A DNA stretch of 5,117 nt from Leptospira sp. (GTDB lineage Bacteria > Spirochaetota > Leptospiria > Leptospirales > Leptospiraceae): positions 1 through 5,117 of the forward strand of contig JAIOQL010000454.1 in assembly GCA_021413405.1 (NCBI GenBank), read 5' to 3'. This document shows positions 1 through 4,763 of the stretch, piece after piece; position 1 is the stretch's first letter, and each line of letters opens with the position of its first letter. The translations under genes were made by a program, and so were the position numbers. The notes beneath the pieces were generated by a model. The model worked only from the letters and a program-made list of their open reading frames with translations. It had not been told where the DNA came from and searched no databases.

Positions 1-868
1 TAACGCCCATCATTTTGATTTGTAAAGACCATTTTGGTGAATCTGAACCCAGGGTGGTGGTATCTGCCGGAAGATCTTCTGCCTTTTGTTCAATCTGCGA
101 TTCCTGTTTTGACGCCGCTCCATCTCCAAACAATGGGTGTTCCGGGGAGTTTCTGTCGGAAGTCCTCCGGCCAAATTTTGTCTTTGATTCTTCTATAGAG
201 GCTTTCTGTTCCTCTGGCTTTAACTCTGACTGCTCACTTAATTTTACAGCGGGAATGCCAATGTCCTTATTTGTTTCCGGGGTGATTGTTGATTCTGTTT
301 TTTTATTTTCCAGGCTGGCCGGTACCGTAGCAGATTTTTCCATTCCCGGGTGTCTCTGAATTTTGTTTGCAGAAAAATGGTTATTCAGGATCGACCTTTT
401 ATTGGATGCTGCAAATTTCTTTAGCGCCAGAGTTTCAGTTTCAAGTTCTTTCCCAAAAATAATTCCAACAATCTTTTCAGGATCCGACAATGGATCCAGG
501 AGGGAAAATAATTTTGCGCAAAACAGGAGAACTTCTCCCCGAACGGCCTCATTGAACAGTATGATAATATTTTTATGCCGTCGGAGGATTTCATTGTATA
601 CTTCTGAATCGATTTCATTGATTGAGAGATCATAAAAAATTATTTCTTTTTCATGATCGGGAAATCCGCTCATTATTTTTTCTGACCCGGAGCGAAAAAA
701 ATAAACTCCCGTGATGTCCTTTTTTTTCCATTGCGGTATCTGATTTTCAAAAAATACTTCATCAGAAATTTTCTCAATGTCCGGATTAGTTAAATTTTCC
801 AGGAACAGGATATTCCCTGTTCGCCCAATAGGTAAAAACTTCGGAATTTCATCAGTGAAAGTATTCAT
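1..868 (-). CDS. Unrecognised protein, N-terminal part (cut by left window edge)
   Basis: I do not recognise this protein. The frame is open from ATG at 868 to the edge, giving 289 codons with no stop, so the C-terminus is missing. Residues 1-150 look like a folded alpha/beta region: there are hydrophobic strands near 19-23 (NILFL), 54-58 (VYFF), 76-79 and 101-105 (IIILF), and a hydrophobic helix near 112-125. From about 170 to 278 the chain is hydrophilic and rich in Glu, Lys, Ser, Thr and Pro, with few large hydrophobics, as in a flexible linker. The last visible residues (WSLQIKMMGV) are hydrophobic again; similar short stretches often precede the first membrane helix of bacterial sensors, but that is a guess. 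A GGAAAG lies just before the ATG. A GTG three codons upstream is an alternative start. The gene has its own promoter and follows a terminator, so it is probably not in the rpsT unit. Confidence 0.8.
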   Translation of the reverse strand, partial: MNTFTDEIPKFLPIGRTGNILFLENLTNPDIEKISDEVFFENQIPQWKKKDITGVYFFRSGSEKIMSGFPDHEKEIIFYDLSINEIDSEVYNEILRRHKNIIILFNEAVRGEVLLFCAKLFSLLDPLSDPEKIVGIIFGKELETETLALKKFAASNKRSILNNHFSANKIQRHPGMEKSATVPASLENKKTESTITPETNKDIGIPAVKLSEQSELKPEEQKASIEESKTKFGRRTSDRNSPEHPLFGDGAASKQESQIEQKAEDLPADTTTLGSDSPKWSLQIKMMGV

Positions 869-916
869 TCTTTCCACACTATCGGAGCAGTTAATAAGAA
901 GAGAGTCCCATGCAGA

Positions 917-944
917 ATAAAACTTTTCTGACAGGATTTGTCAA
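917..944 (-). promoter_or_regulatory. Probable promoter for the left-edge gene
   Basis: Reading leftward, a perfect TTGACA (944-939) is followed after 16 bases by TTTTAT (922-917), which matches 4 of 6 bases of TATAAT. Slightly shifted -10 choices such as TTTATT also exist. Transcription would start near 910, leaving a leader of about 40 bases before the ATG at 868. It sits just past the T-run of the upstream terminator, which supports a new transcription unit here. The call rests on sequence match alone. Confidence 0.5.
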
Positions 945-953
945 AGAGAAAAC

Positions 954-970
954 AAAAAGCCAGTCGCTGG
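954..970 (-). terminator. Short hairpin plus T-run after tRNA-Val
   Basis: On the minus strand CCAG-CGA-CTGG (970-960) forms a 4-bp stem with a 3-base loop, followed by C and TTTTT, then GTTTT. The stem is short for an intrinsic terminator. However, it lies about 24 bases past the tRNA 3' end and directly before the next promoter, which is where the rpsT/HU-like/tRNA transcript should end. Confidence 0.45.
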
Positions 971-993
971 TCGATCTTAATTGAAAGGTAGTT

Positions 994-1056
<63 letters not shown>

Positions 1057-1066
<10 letters not shown>

Positions 1067-1365
1067 TCTCGGTTATTATTCAAAAATGAGCTGGTCATTT
1101 CTGTCCACTCTTTTCCTGTTTTAAAACTGATTTTGAATTTTTCAGGAGACACTTTCACTATTTTCAAAGCAGGATCCCAGACTTTGCGTGATTTTTTTTT
1201 GATTCTCGAAAATGAACCAAACCCCCGAAGTTGAATTGCATTTCCGGACGCAATTTCAATTTTCAAATTTTCCAGGAATCCGTTTACAGAATCTTCAACT
1301 ATCTTGAAAGGGATCTGTTTCGAAAGCGAAACAACTTTGCAGATTTCGGACTTAGTTGTCCCCAA
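1057..1365 (-). CDS. HU/IHF-family DNA-binding protein, divergent
   Basis: This is a small (102-residue) HU/IHF-like protein expected to dimerise and bend DNA. Residues 4-8 (TKSEI) match the usual HU start, two helices follow, and RGFGSF at 47-52 is the family's beta-sheet signature. The beta-arm from there to FKTGK (81-85) has the same length as in typical HU. The intercalating proline is kept (P65 in VWDPALK), but the usual GRNPxTG tip around it is lost. An extra tail of about 10 residues follows the last helix. The start is TTG at 1365, chosen because it aligns with the family N-terminus and because the preceding in-frame codons run back only to the rpsT stop. No Shine-Dalgarno sequence is visible, so translation may depend on ribosomes finishing rpsT 6 bases upstream. 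The stop TAG lies inside tRNA-Val. Confidence 0.8.
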
Positions 1366-1371
1366 AGAGAA

Positions 1372-1635
1372 TTATTTCAGAGAGTTTATTTTAGCGGAGA
1401 ATCTGCTCTTGTTCCGATCCGCATTTTTCTTGTGAATAATGTTTTTCTTTGCAGCTTTGTCCAGAAGAGAAGTAAATTGAGAGAACAATTTCAAAGCTTC
1501 TTCTTTCTTGCCTGCTTTGATCGATTTTACAATGTTCTTGGAAAACGTTCTAAGAGCGGTTTTTCGCTGTGAATTTTCGATTCTACGTTTTTCGGAGCGT
1601 CTAACGTCCTTTTTGGATGATTTTAAATTTGCCAA
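1372..1635 (-). CDS. rpsT: 30S ribosomal protein S20
   Basis: This gene encodes S20, which binds 16S rRNA early in small-subunit assembly. The product is 87 residues, the usual length, very rich in Lys/Arg and helical. It begins MANLKSSKKDVRRSEKRR and contains the family-typical segment DKAAKKNIIHKKNADRNKSR at 58-77. The start codon is TTG at 1635, supported by AGAGGA five bases upstream. The nearest ATG upstream is out of frame. Escherichia coli rpsT is also known to start with UUG, so a weak start may be part of how this gene is controlled. It is first in a unit with the HU-like gene and tRNA-Val, preceded by a long folded leader and a good promoter at 1805-1833. Confidence 0.97.
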   Translation of the reverse strand: MANLKSSKKDVRRSEKRRIENSQRKTALRTFSKNIVKSIKAGKKEEALKLFSQFTSLLDKAAKKNIIHKKNADRNKSRFSAKINSLK

Positions 1636-1640
1636 CTCTT

Positions 1641-1646
1641 TCCTCT
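1641..1646 (-). promoter_or_regulatory. Ribosome binding site fixing the TTG start of rpsT
   Basis: AGAGGA on the minus strand lies 5 bases before the TTG at 1635. It supports TTG rather than the ATG whose first base is about 23 bases upstream, which is out of frame and reads into a stop after 11 codons. Confidence 0.7.
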
Positions 1647-1671
1647 TTTATCTTCCATACCAATGTCAAAA

Positions 1672-1683
1672 GGAATGCATTCC
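1672..1683. repeat. 12-bp perfect palindrome GGAATGCATTCC
   Basis: The palindrome is exact on both strands and is flanked by two GTCAA copies (1665-1669 and 1686-1690) spaced 21 bp apart, two helical turns. It could be an operator for a dimeric regulator. It lies inside the rpsT leader, so in RNA it can also fold as GGAA-TGCA-TTCC about 26 bases before the ribosome binding site. No known regulator motif was recognised. Confidence 0.35.
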
Positions 1684-1804
1684 ACGTCAACACATTTCGA
1701 CCCTTTCTTTCGGCAAAGACCGGGTTATGCAGGGCACTCCCATGCCATTTTTAAAAATCAGCAGTTTTATGCAATTACCCGATCTCGTTTATTGTCTGAA
1801 TAAA

Positions 1805-1833
1805 ATTATCCCCTATGGGTTAAAAAAATTCAA
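1805..1833 (-). promoter_or_regulatory. Main promoter of the rpsT / HU-like / tRNA-Val unit
   Basis: Reading leftward, TTGAAT (1833-1828) and GATAAT (1810-1805) are separated by exactly 17 bases. The -35 matches 4 of 6 and the -10 matches 5 of 6 consensus bases. The spacer contains a T-run, and A/T tracts lie upstream at 1834-1845. A start near 1798 follows. Confidence 0.6.
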
Positions 1834-1871
1834 AAAAATAAAATTTGAACTGTTTTTAAGGGAATAGTGAA

Positions 1872-1920
1872 ATAATTGTGAACTGGTGTTCGCTATGTCA
1901 ATTCAGGACGTAATTTGACA
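1872..1920. promoter_or_regulatory. Back-to-back TTGACA elements in the rpsT/engB divergent region
   Basis: TGTCAA at 1896-1901 and TTGACA at 1915-1920 form an inverted pair with 13 bases between them. Leftward, the first gives TTGACA, 18 bases, then AATTAT (1877-1872), a possible second rpsT promoter. Rightward, the second precedes TCTAAA (1940-1945) after 19 bases, just ahead of the engB ATG at 1950. Both -10 elements are imperfect, so the pair is suggestive only. The inverted repeat could also be an operator. Confidence 0.35.
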
Positions 1921-1949
1921 AAGTTTGAATTTAAAATGCTCTAAATAAA

Positions 1950-2474
1950 ATGAAGCCGGAATTTAAATTCAAAGATGTGATTTTCCATTCGTCGCATGTC
2001 AACCTCGGGCGTTTCCCTGAAAATCCGACTATGCCCCAGATTGCATTTTCCGGAAGATCCAATGCCGGTAAATCCAGTCTTATCAATTCAATTACAAACA
2101 AGAAAAGTCTGGTGAGGGTTTCTGCAACACCCGGAAAAACAAAAGAAATAAATCTATTTCTTGCAGATAAACACCTTTTTCTCGTTGATCTCCCGGGATT
2201 CGGATATGCAAAAGCGTCACACGACATCCGGGATGCAATGACTTCGATGATTATGGAATATCTGAATAACGCAAAAACTCTGGAACTACTTTTCGTGCTT
2301 TGTGATTCTGAGAGAAAAGTTCCGTTGGAAGAATTGAATATGCTTAAAACATGCGTTAAGCGAAAGATCAATTGCCTGCTAATCAGGACAAAATTTGATA
2401 AGCTGAATCAGAAAGGAAAAAATATTCTCTCTCTCGAATCGGAAAAAATTCAAAAGCAATTTCCATGCCGGTAA
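1950..2474 (+). CDS. engB: Ribosome-assembly GTPase EngB (YsxC/YihA), C-terminally short
   Basis: EngB is a small GTPase needed for late assembly of the large ribosomal subunit. Visible motifs are the G1 loop GRSNAGKSS (35-43), the G2 threonine in ATPGKTKEI (59-67), G3 DLPGFG (80-85) and G4 TKFD (147-150). The N-terminus fits the family, and no in-frame start lies upstream. The product is only 174 residues. Relatives are about 195-210 and normally have some 45-50 residues after TKxD, including the G5 (SS/SA) loop and a last helix. Here only 24 follow, so G5 and the final helix are missing. This may be real, or may reflect a frameshift near GGAAAAAATT at 2441-2450. There is no Shine-Dalgarno sequence before the ATG (CTAAATAAA precedes it), so a leaderless mRNA is possible. 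The last 10 bases overlap birA. Confidence 0.9.
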   Translation: MKPEFKFKDVIFHSSHVNLGRFPENPTMPQIAFSGRSNAGKSSLINSITNKKSLVRVSATPGKTKEINLFLADKHLFLVDLPGFGYAKASHDIRDAMTSMIMEYLNNAKTLELLFVLCDSERKVPLEELNMLKTCVKRKINCLLIRTKFDKLNQKGKNILSLESEKIQKQFPCR

Positions 2475-3214
2475 CTTTGTTAGATCCCAAAAAGGGAATT
2501 TTTCTGGAAACTGTCGGTTCCACCAGTGTGTATATCAAAAATCCGATGATTGAGGCCGGTCAGTGGGTATTGTCGGATAAACAGACTTCCGGCAAAGGAA
2601 GGGGAGAAAATAAATGGATCGATCTCGGAGAAGAAAAAATTATTTTTTCCGGGAAAGTGAATTTCCATAAGAAGACATTTCCTTCTTCTCTACTTTCTCT
2701 TTTTTGCGGATCAGCCGTCCTACGTGCAATTCATTCAGTCAACCCGGAATATGAAAAAGCAGTAAAACTAAAATGGCCGAATGACATTTTCAAATCTGAT
2801 AAAAAAATTGCAGGAATTCTGATCGAAGGAGAAGAAAGGGGAGATGAGTTTGTTGCATATATCGGGATTGGCCTCAATATCTACGGCGACAATGTTCCCG
2901 AAAATTTAGAAAAAGCAGGATTTCTGACCGCTTCAAAGCCCGAAAAGGATTTTCGGATGAAATTGATGTATCAGATCATTGATCAGTTAAACAGGAATCT
3001 GCTTCTGCTCATAGACGGATCCGGGATCAAAACAGAGACCGACTGGATAGATAATAATTCATTTCTATCCAGAAAAATGATTTCGACAATGTATAATGGT
3101 TCAATCATATCCGGTGAGGTCATTGGATTTACAGAAAAAGGATTCCTGATTGTAGAATCCCCTTCCGGAGAAAGATTTGAGATATTCGACACCTCTCCTG
3201 AATTGCTGACCTAA
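2465..3214 (+). CDS. birA: Biotin--protein ligase, single-function type without DNA-binding domain
   Basis: This enzyme makes biotinyl-AMP from biotin and ATP and attaches biotin to the carboxyl-carrier domain of carboxylases. In order it shows GSTS (18-21, where the family usually has DSTN), the nucleotide/biotin loop SGKGRGENKW (42-51), KLKWPNDIF (101-109), the conserved lysine of KKIAG (113-117; K114 aligns with the biotin-contacting lysine of the E. coli enzyme), EGE (121-123) and GIGLNIY (134-140). An SH3-like C-terminal domain covers about 198-245. At 249 residues it starts right at the catalytic domain. It therefore lacks the N-terminal winged helix of repressor-type BirA and should not regulate transcription. 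The ATG overlaps the engB end by 10 bases with no good ribosome binding site, so translation is probably coupled to engB. Confidence 0.95.
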   Translation: MPVTLLDPKKGIFLETVGSTSVYIKNPMIEAGQWVLSDKQTSGKGRGENKWIDLGEEKIIFSGKVNFHKKTFPSSLLSLFCGSAVLRAIHSVNPEYEKAVKLKWPNDIFKSDKKIAGILIEGEERGDEFVAYIGIGLNIYGDNVPENLEKAGFLTASKPEKDFRMKLMYQIIDQLNRNLLLLIDGSGIKTETDWIDNNSFLSRKMISTMYNGSIISGEVIGFTEKGFLIVESPSGERFEIFDTSPELLT

Positions 3215-3246
3215 GAAGTGAGTTGCTAAAAAACCCGTAATTTCGT

Positions 3247-3252
3247 AAAGGG
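3247..3252 (+). promoter_or_regulatory. Ribosome binding site favouring the second ATG of coaX
   Basis: AAAGGG abuts the ATG at 3253, too close to serve it. It stands 6 bases before the ATG at 3259, a normal distance. This favours 3259 as the true start. Confidence 0.6.
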
Positions 3253-3258
3253 ATGGAT

Positions 3259-4044
3259 ATGAAAAAAGAAAAGTTACTCGTTATTGACGTTGGAAATTCG
3301 AATACTGTTTTTGGACTGTTTCATCCGGGAGACAAAGAGCCGAAATTTCACCGTCGTTCTGTAACAAAGCTGGATCGCACTTCTGACGAACTTGGAGTTT
3401 TTCTAAGGGCATTCCTGAAAGAAGAAGAGATATCTCCCTGGTCAGTAGGATCTGCAATCTATTCCAGTGTAGTTCCTCCTTTCAATCCCATTGTGGAACG
3501 AATGGTGGAAGACTGGTTTGGTGTGAAGCCCCTGAGCGTGAATTACAAAATTAACCTTCCATTCTCAATTGAATATCCCCGCCCCTTTGAAATTGGAGCC
3601 GACCGGCTGGTGAACGCGGCAGCAAGTGTTCAACTATATCCGGGGAATAGTATTATTATTGATCTAGGAACAGCTACAACTTTCTGCGTAGTCAATTCCA
3701 AAAACGTTTATCTCGGCGGAGTCATCGCACCGGGTCTTAAGATTTCGATGGATGCACTCACAAGAAATGCAGCACAGCTTCCTCCAATCGTTTTTCAGCC
3801 ACCAGAAAAAATCATAGGCAGTTCAACAATTGAAGCCCTTCAATCAGGATTTTTCTATGGATGGGTGGGGCTTCTTGAACATATAATCAAAGAAATAAAA
3901 CAGCAGCACAACACGGATTACAAAGTGATTGGCACTGGCGGTCTCGTTTCAACGATCAACAATGTTCACAAGGGGATTTTCAATATCATTGACCCGCTCT
4001 TAACTCTGAAAGGACTTGAAATCCTGTTCCAGATGAACAAGTAA
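3259..4044 (+). CDS. coaX: Type III pantothenate kinase CoaX
   Basis: CoaX phosphorylates pantothenate, the first committed step of coenzyme A synthesis. It belongs to the ASKHA fold and works in the cytosol; type III enzymes typically need a monovalent cation such as K+ and are not feedback-inhibited by CoA. From the ATG at 3259 the product has 261 residues, normal for the family. Motifs are the phosphate-binding DVGNSNT (10-16), the pantothenate-side PRPFEIGADRLVNA (107-120) with catalytic Asp115 in GADR, DLGTATTF (135-142), GGVIAPGL (153-160) and GTGGLV (225-230). An ATG two codons earlier (3253) is possible, but the ribosome binding site fits 3259. It follows birA by about 40 bases with no terminator visible, so it is probably the last gene of the engB-birA-coaX operon. 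Confidence 0.96.
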   Translation: MKKEKLLVIDVGNSNTVFGLFHPGDKEPKFHRRSVTKLDRTSDELGVFLRAFLKEEEISPWSVGSAIYSSVVPPFNPIVERMVEDWFGVKPLSVNYKINLPFSIEYPRPFEIGADRLVNAAASVQLYPGNSIIIDLGTATTFCVVNSKNVYLGGVIAPGLKISMDALTRNAAQLPPIVFQPPEKIIGSSTIEALQSGFFYGWVGLLEHIIKEIKQQHNTDYKVIGTGGLVSTINNVHKGIFNIIDPLLTLKGLEILFQMNK

Positions 4045-4054
4045 TTGCAAAATA

Positions 4055-4149
4055 CCACGGAGTCACAAAATCTCAGAGTGATATTTTTTTATGGCATTTT
4101 TCAATATGGCTATATTCATCAAATCCTTTGTGTCGTCGGGTCTCTGTGG
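4055..4149. repeat. Degenerate palindromic repeat between coaX and ruvC
   Basis: CCACGGAG (4055-4062) and CTCTGTGG (4142-4149) are inverted copies that pair over 8 positions with one G-T. Just inside, CACAAA (4064-4069) pairs with TTTGTG (4127-4132). The style of the sequence (CCACGGAG..., CTCAGAG, a T-run, CCTTTGTGTC, then CTCTGTGGCAAAA) resembles a palindromic intergenic repeat that I recall in many environmental bacterial genomes. This copy looks decayed. TCAC/GTGA (4063-4066, 4078-4081) followed by ATATTTTTTT may help end coaX transcription. Confidence 0.5.
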
Positions 4150-4165
4150 CAAAACTCAAATAGTT

Positions 4166-4176
4166 CCGAATATCGG
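4166..4176 (-). terminator. Small hairpin directly after the ruvC stop
   Basis: On the minus strand CCGA-TAT-TCGG follows the TAG stop with no gap. The 4-bp stem is weak and the bases after it (AACTATTTGAGTTTTG) hold only short T-runs. It is at best a weak terminator, possibly helped by the neighbouring repeat. Confidence 0.25.
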
Positions 4177-4680
4177 CTAACGTACGCGAATATCAGACGC
4201 CATAGCGAAGCCGACAAATCCGGCTGCTACTGCATCCCAGGAATCATCATGCCCTGACAGATCGTCGAGTCCCAGAATTAATTTTAATGCCTGCCGAACC
4301 TGTTTTTTATCCGCAGTTCCATTTCCCGTAGTACCTTTTTTGATCTGGGTAACTGACGGTTCGATGATCCTGACACCGGATTCAGCCAATGTTAAAAGGA
4401 TACACCCCCTCGATTCATAGACCCTTCCGGCAGTTTTCTGATTTTTACTGAAAAAAAGCTCCTCCACGCTGGCAAGGCCCGGCGTGTATTCATCAAGCAG
4501 CCGGGAAAGAGTTTTCCGGATTACAATCAGATTTTCAGGAGATTTGGTACCGGGTTGAATGTCTATCGTACCATAAGTCAAAAGCGAAATTTTGTTCCTT
4601 TCTTTTTTTTCGAGTATGGAATATCCTACCCGGTGGGAACCGGGATCGATCCCAATCATTCTGGTTTCAGAATTTTCCAT
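4177..4680 (-). CDS. ruvC: Holliday junction resolvase RuvC
   Basis: RuvC is a dimeric, Mg2+-dependent endonuclease that cuts Holliday junctions after branch migration by RuvAB. The 167-residue product has the expected RNase H-like core and all four catalytic acids: D12 in GIDPG, E73 in SVEELFF, and D146 and D149 in HDDSWDAVAAG. The segments LFFSKNQKTAGRVYESRG (75-92) and IKKGTTGNGTADKKQVRQ (113-130) match the family's substrate-binding stretches. ATG at 4680 is taken as the start. ATG at 4659 (residue 8) would place the first Asp at residue 5, also acceptable, and neither has a clear ribosome binding site. The gene stands divergent to rsmE, 83 bases away, and convergent to coaX. No ruvA or ruvB is in view. 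Confidence 0.96.
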   Translation of the reverse strand: MENSETRMIGIDPGSHRVGYSILEKKERNKISLLTYGTIDIQPGTKSPENLIVIRKTLSRLLDEYTPGLASVEELFFSKNQKTAGRVYESRGCILLTLAESGVRIIEPSVTQIKKGTTGNGTADKKQVRQALKLILGLDDLSGHDDSWDAVAAGFVGFAMASDIRVR

Positions 4681-4700
4681 AATTACAGATTTACTTTTTA

Positions 4701-4729
4701 ATAATAAAATCCTACCAAAAAATTGTATC
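4701..4729 (-). promoter_or_regulatory. Possible ruvC promoter
   Basis: Reading leftward, GATACA (4729-4724; 3 of 6 matches to TTGACA) and TATTAT (4706-4701; 5 of 6 to TATAAT) are 17 bases apart and end about 20 bases before the ruvC ATG. The gap is very A/T-rich, so chance matches are likely. I found no convincing rsmE promoter or LexA-type operator here. Confidence 0.25.
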
Positions 4730-4763
4730 CCGGAAAAATGTCATTTGTAGAAGAATTTATCCG

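Larger units (their letters stand above)
1636..1798 (-). promoter_or_regulatory. Long structured 5' leader of rpsT (candidate autoregulatory element)
   Basis: If transcription starts near 1798, rpsT carries a leader of about 160 bases. Bases 1784-1777 (GATCGGGT) can pair with 1725-1718 (ACCCGGTC) over 8 bp. After a small internal loop, TGCA (1773-1770) pairs with TGCA (1731-1728). Enclosed within is a perfect small hairpin GGCAT-GGGA-GTGCC (1746-1733) with a GNRA-type tetraloop. A second region, 1721-1715 (GGTCTTT) with 1706-1700, could pair in competition with the main stem. Two tiny ORFs are present: 7 codons at 1725-1748 and ATG-TGT-TGA at 1687-1695, the latter preceded by AAAGGG. I do not match this to a known riboswitch. 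Control by S20 itself is plausible from analogy to other r-protein leaders but is inference. Confidence 0.4.
1636..1949. other. Divergent intergenic region between rpsT and engB (314 bases)
   Basis: I see no protein gene here; the open plus-strand frame crossing it is antisense to rpsT and has no family features. The stretch holds the rpsT leader (1636-1798), its promoter (1805-1833), A/T-rich tracts (about 1821-1860) and the back-to-back TTGACA elements (1896-1920) that may drive engB. Confidence 0.75.

Noticed and set aside
421..633. Minus-strand 70-codon frame inside the left-edge gene
   Set aside because: It lies in another frame of the same strand, fully within the longer and more protein-like frame.
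15..635. Two plus-strand open frames (15-359 and 363-635)
   Set aside because: They are antisense to the continuous minus-strand gene, which has its own promoter and start. Their products are Ser/Phe/Cys-rich, as expected from reading a Glu/Lys/Ser-rich gene backwards.
1630..1659. ATG upstream of rpsT as an alternative S20 start or small upstream gene
   Set aside because: It is out of frame with S20, reads 11 codons to a stop, and has no ribosome binding site; the TTG start with AGAGGA gives the conserved MANLKS N-terminus.
1820..1860. A/T-rich tracts as a replication origin or transfer boundary
   Set aside because: No DnaA boxes, iterons or integrase signals are nearby; they fit upstream elements of the divergent promoters.
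1231..1867. Plus-strand open frames 1231-1572 and 1508-1867
   Set aside because: They run antisense to the HU-like gene and rpsT and through the rpsT leader, with no ribosome binding sites and no recognisable domains.
1931..2371. Minus-strand open frame of 146 codons opposite engB
   Set aside because: It is antisense to the clear GTPase motifs of engB; its product is Arg/Ser/Phe-rich without family features.
2480..3192. Minus-strand open frames of 62 and 69 codons opposite birA
   Set aside because: They are short shadows of the birA frame with no initiation signals.
4045..4257. Plus-strand open frame of 70 codons directly after coaX
   Set aside because: It crosses the repeat and then runs antisense to the end of ruvC; it lacks a ribosome binding site and any domain.
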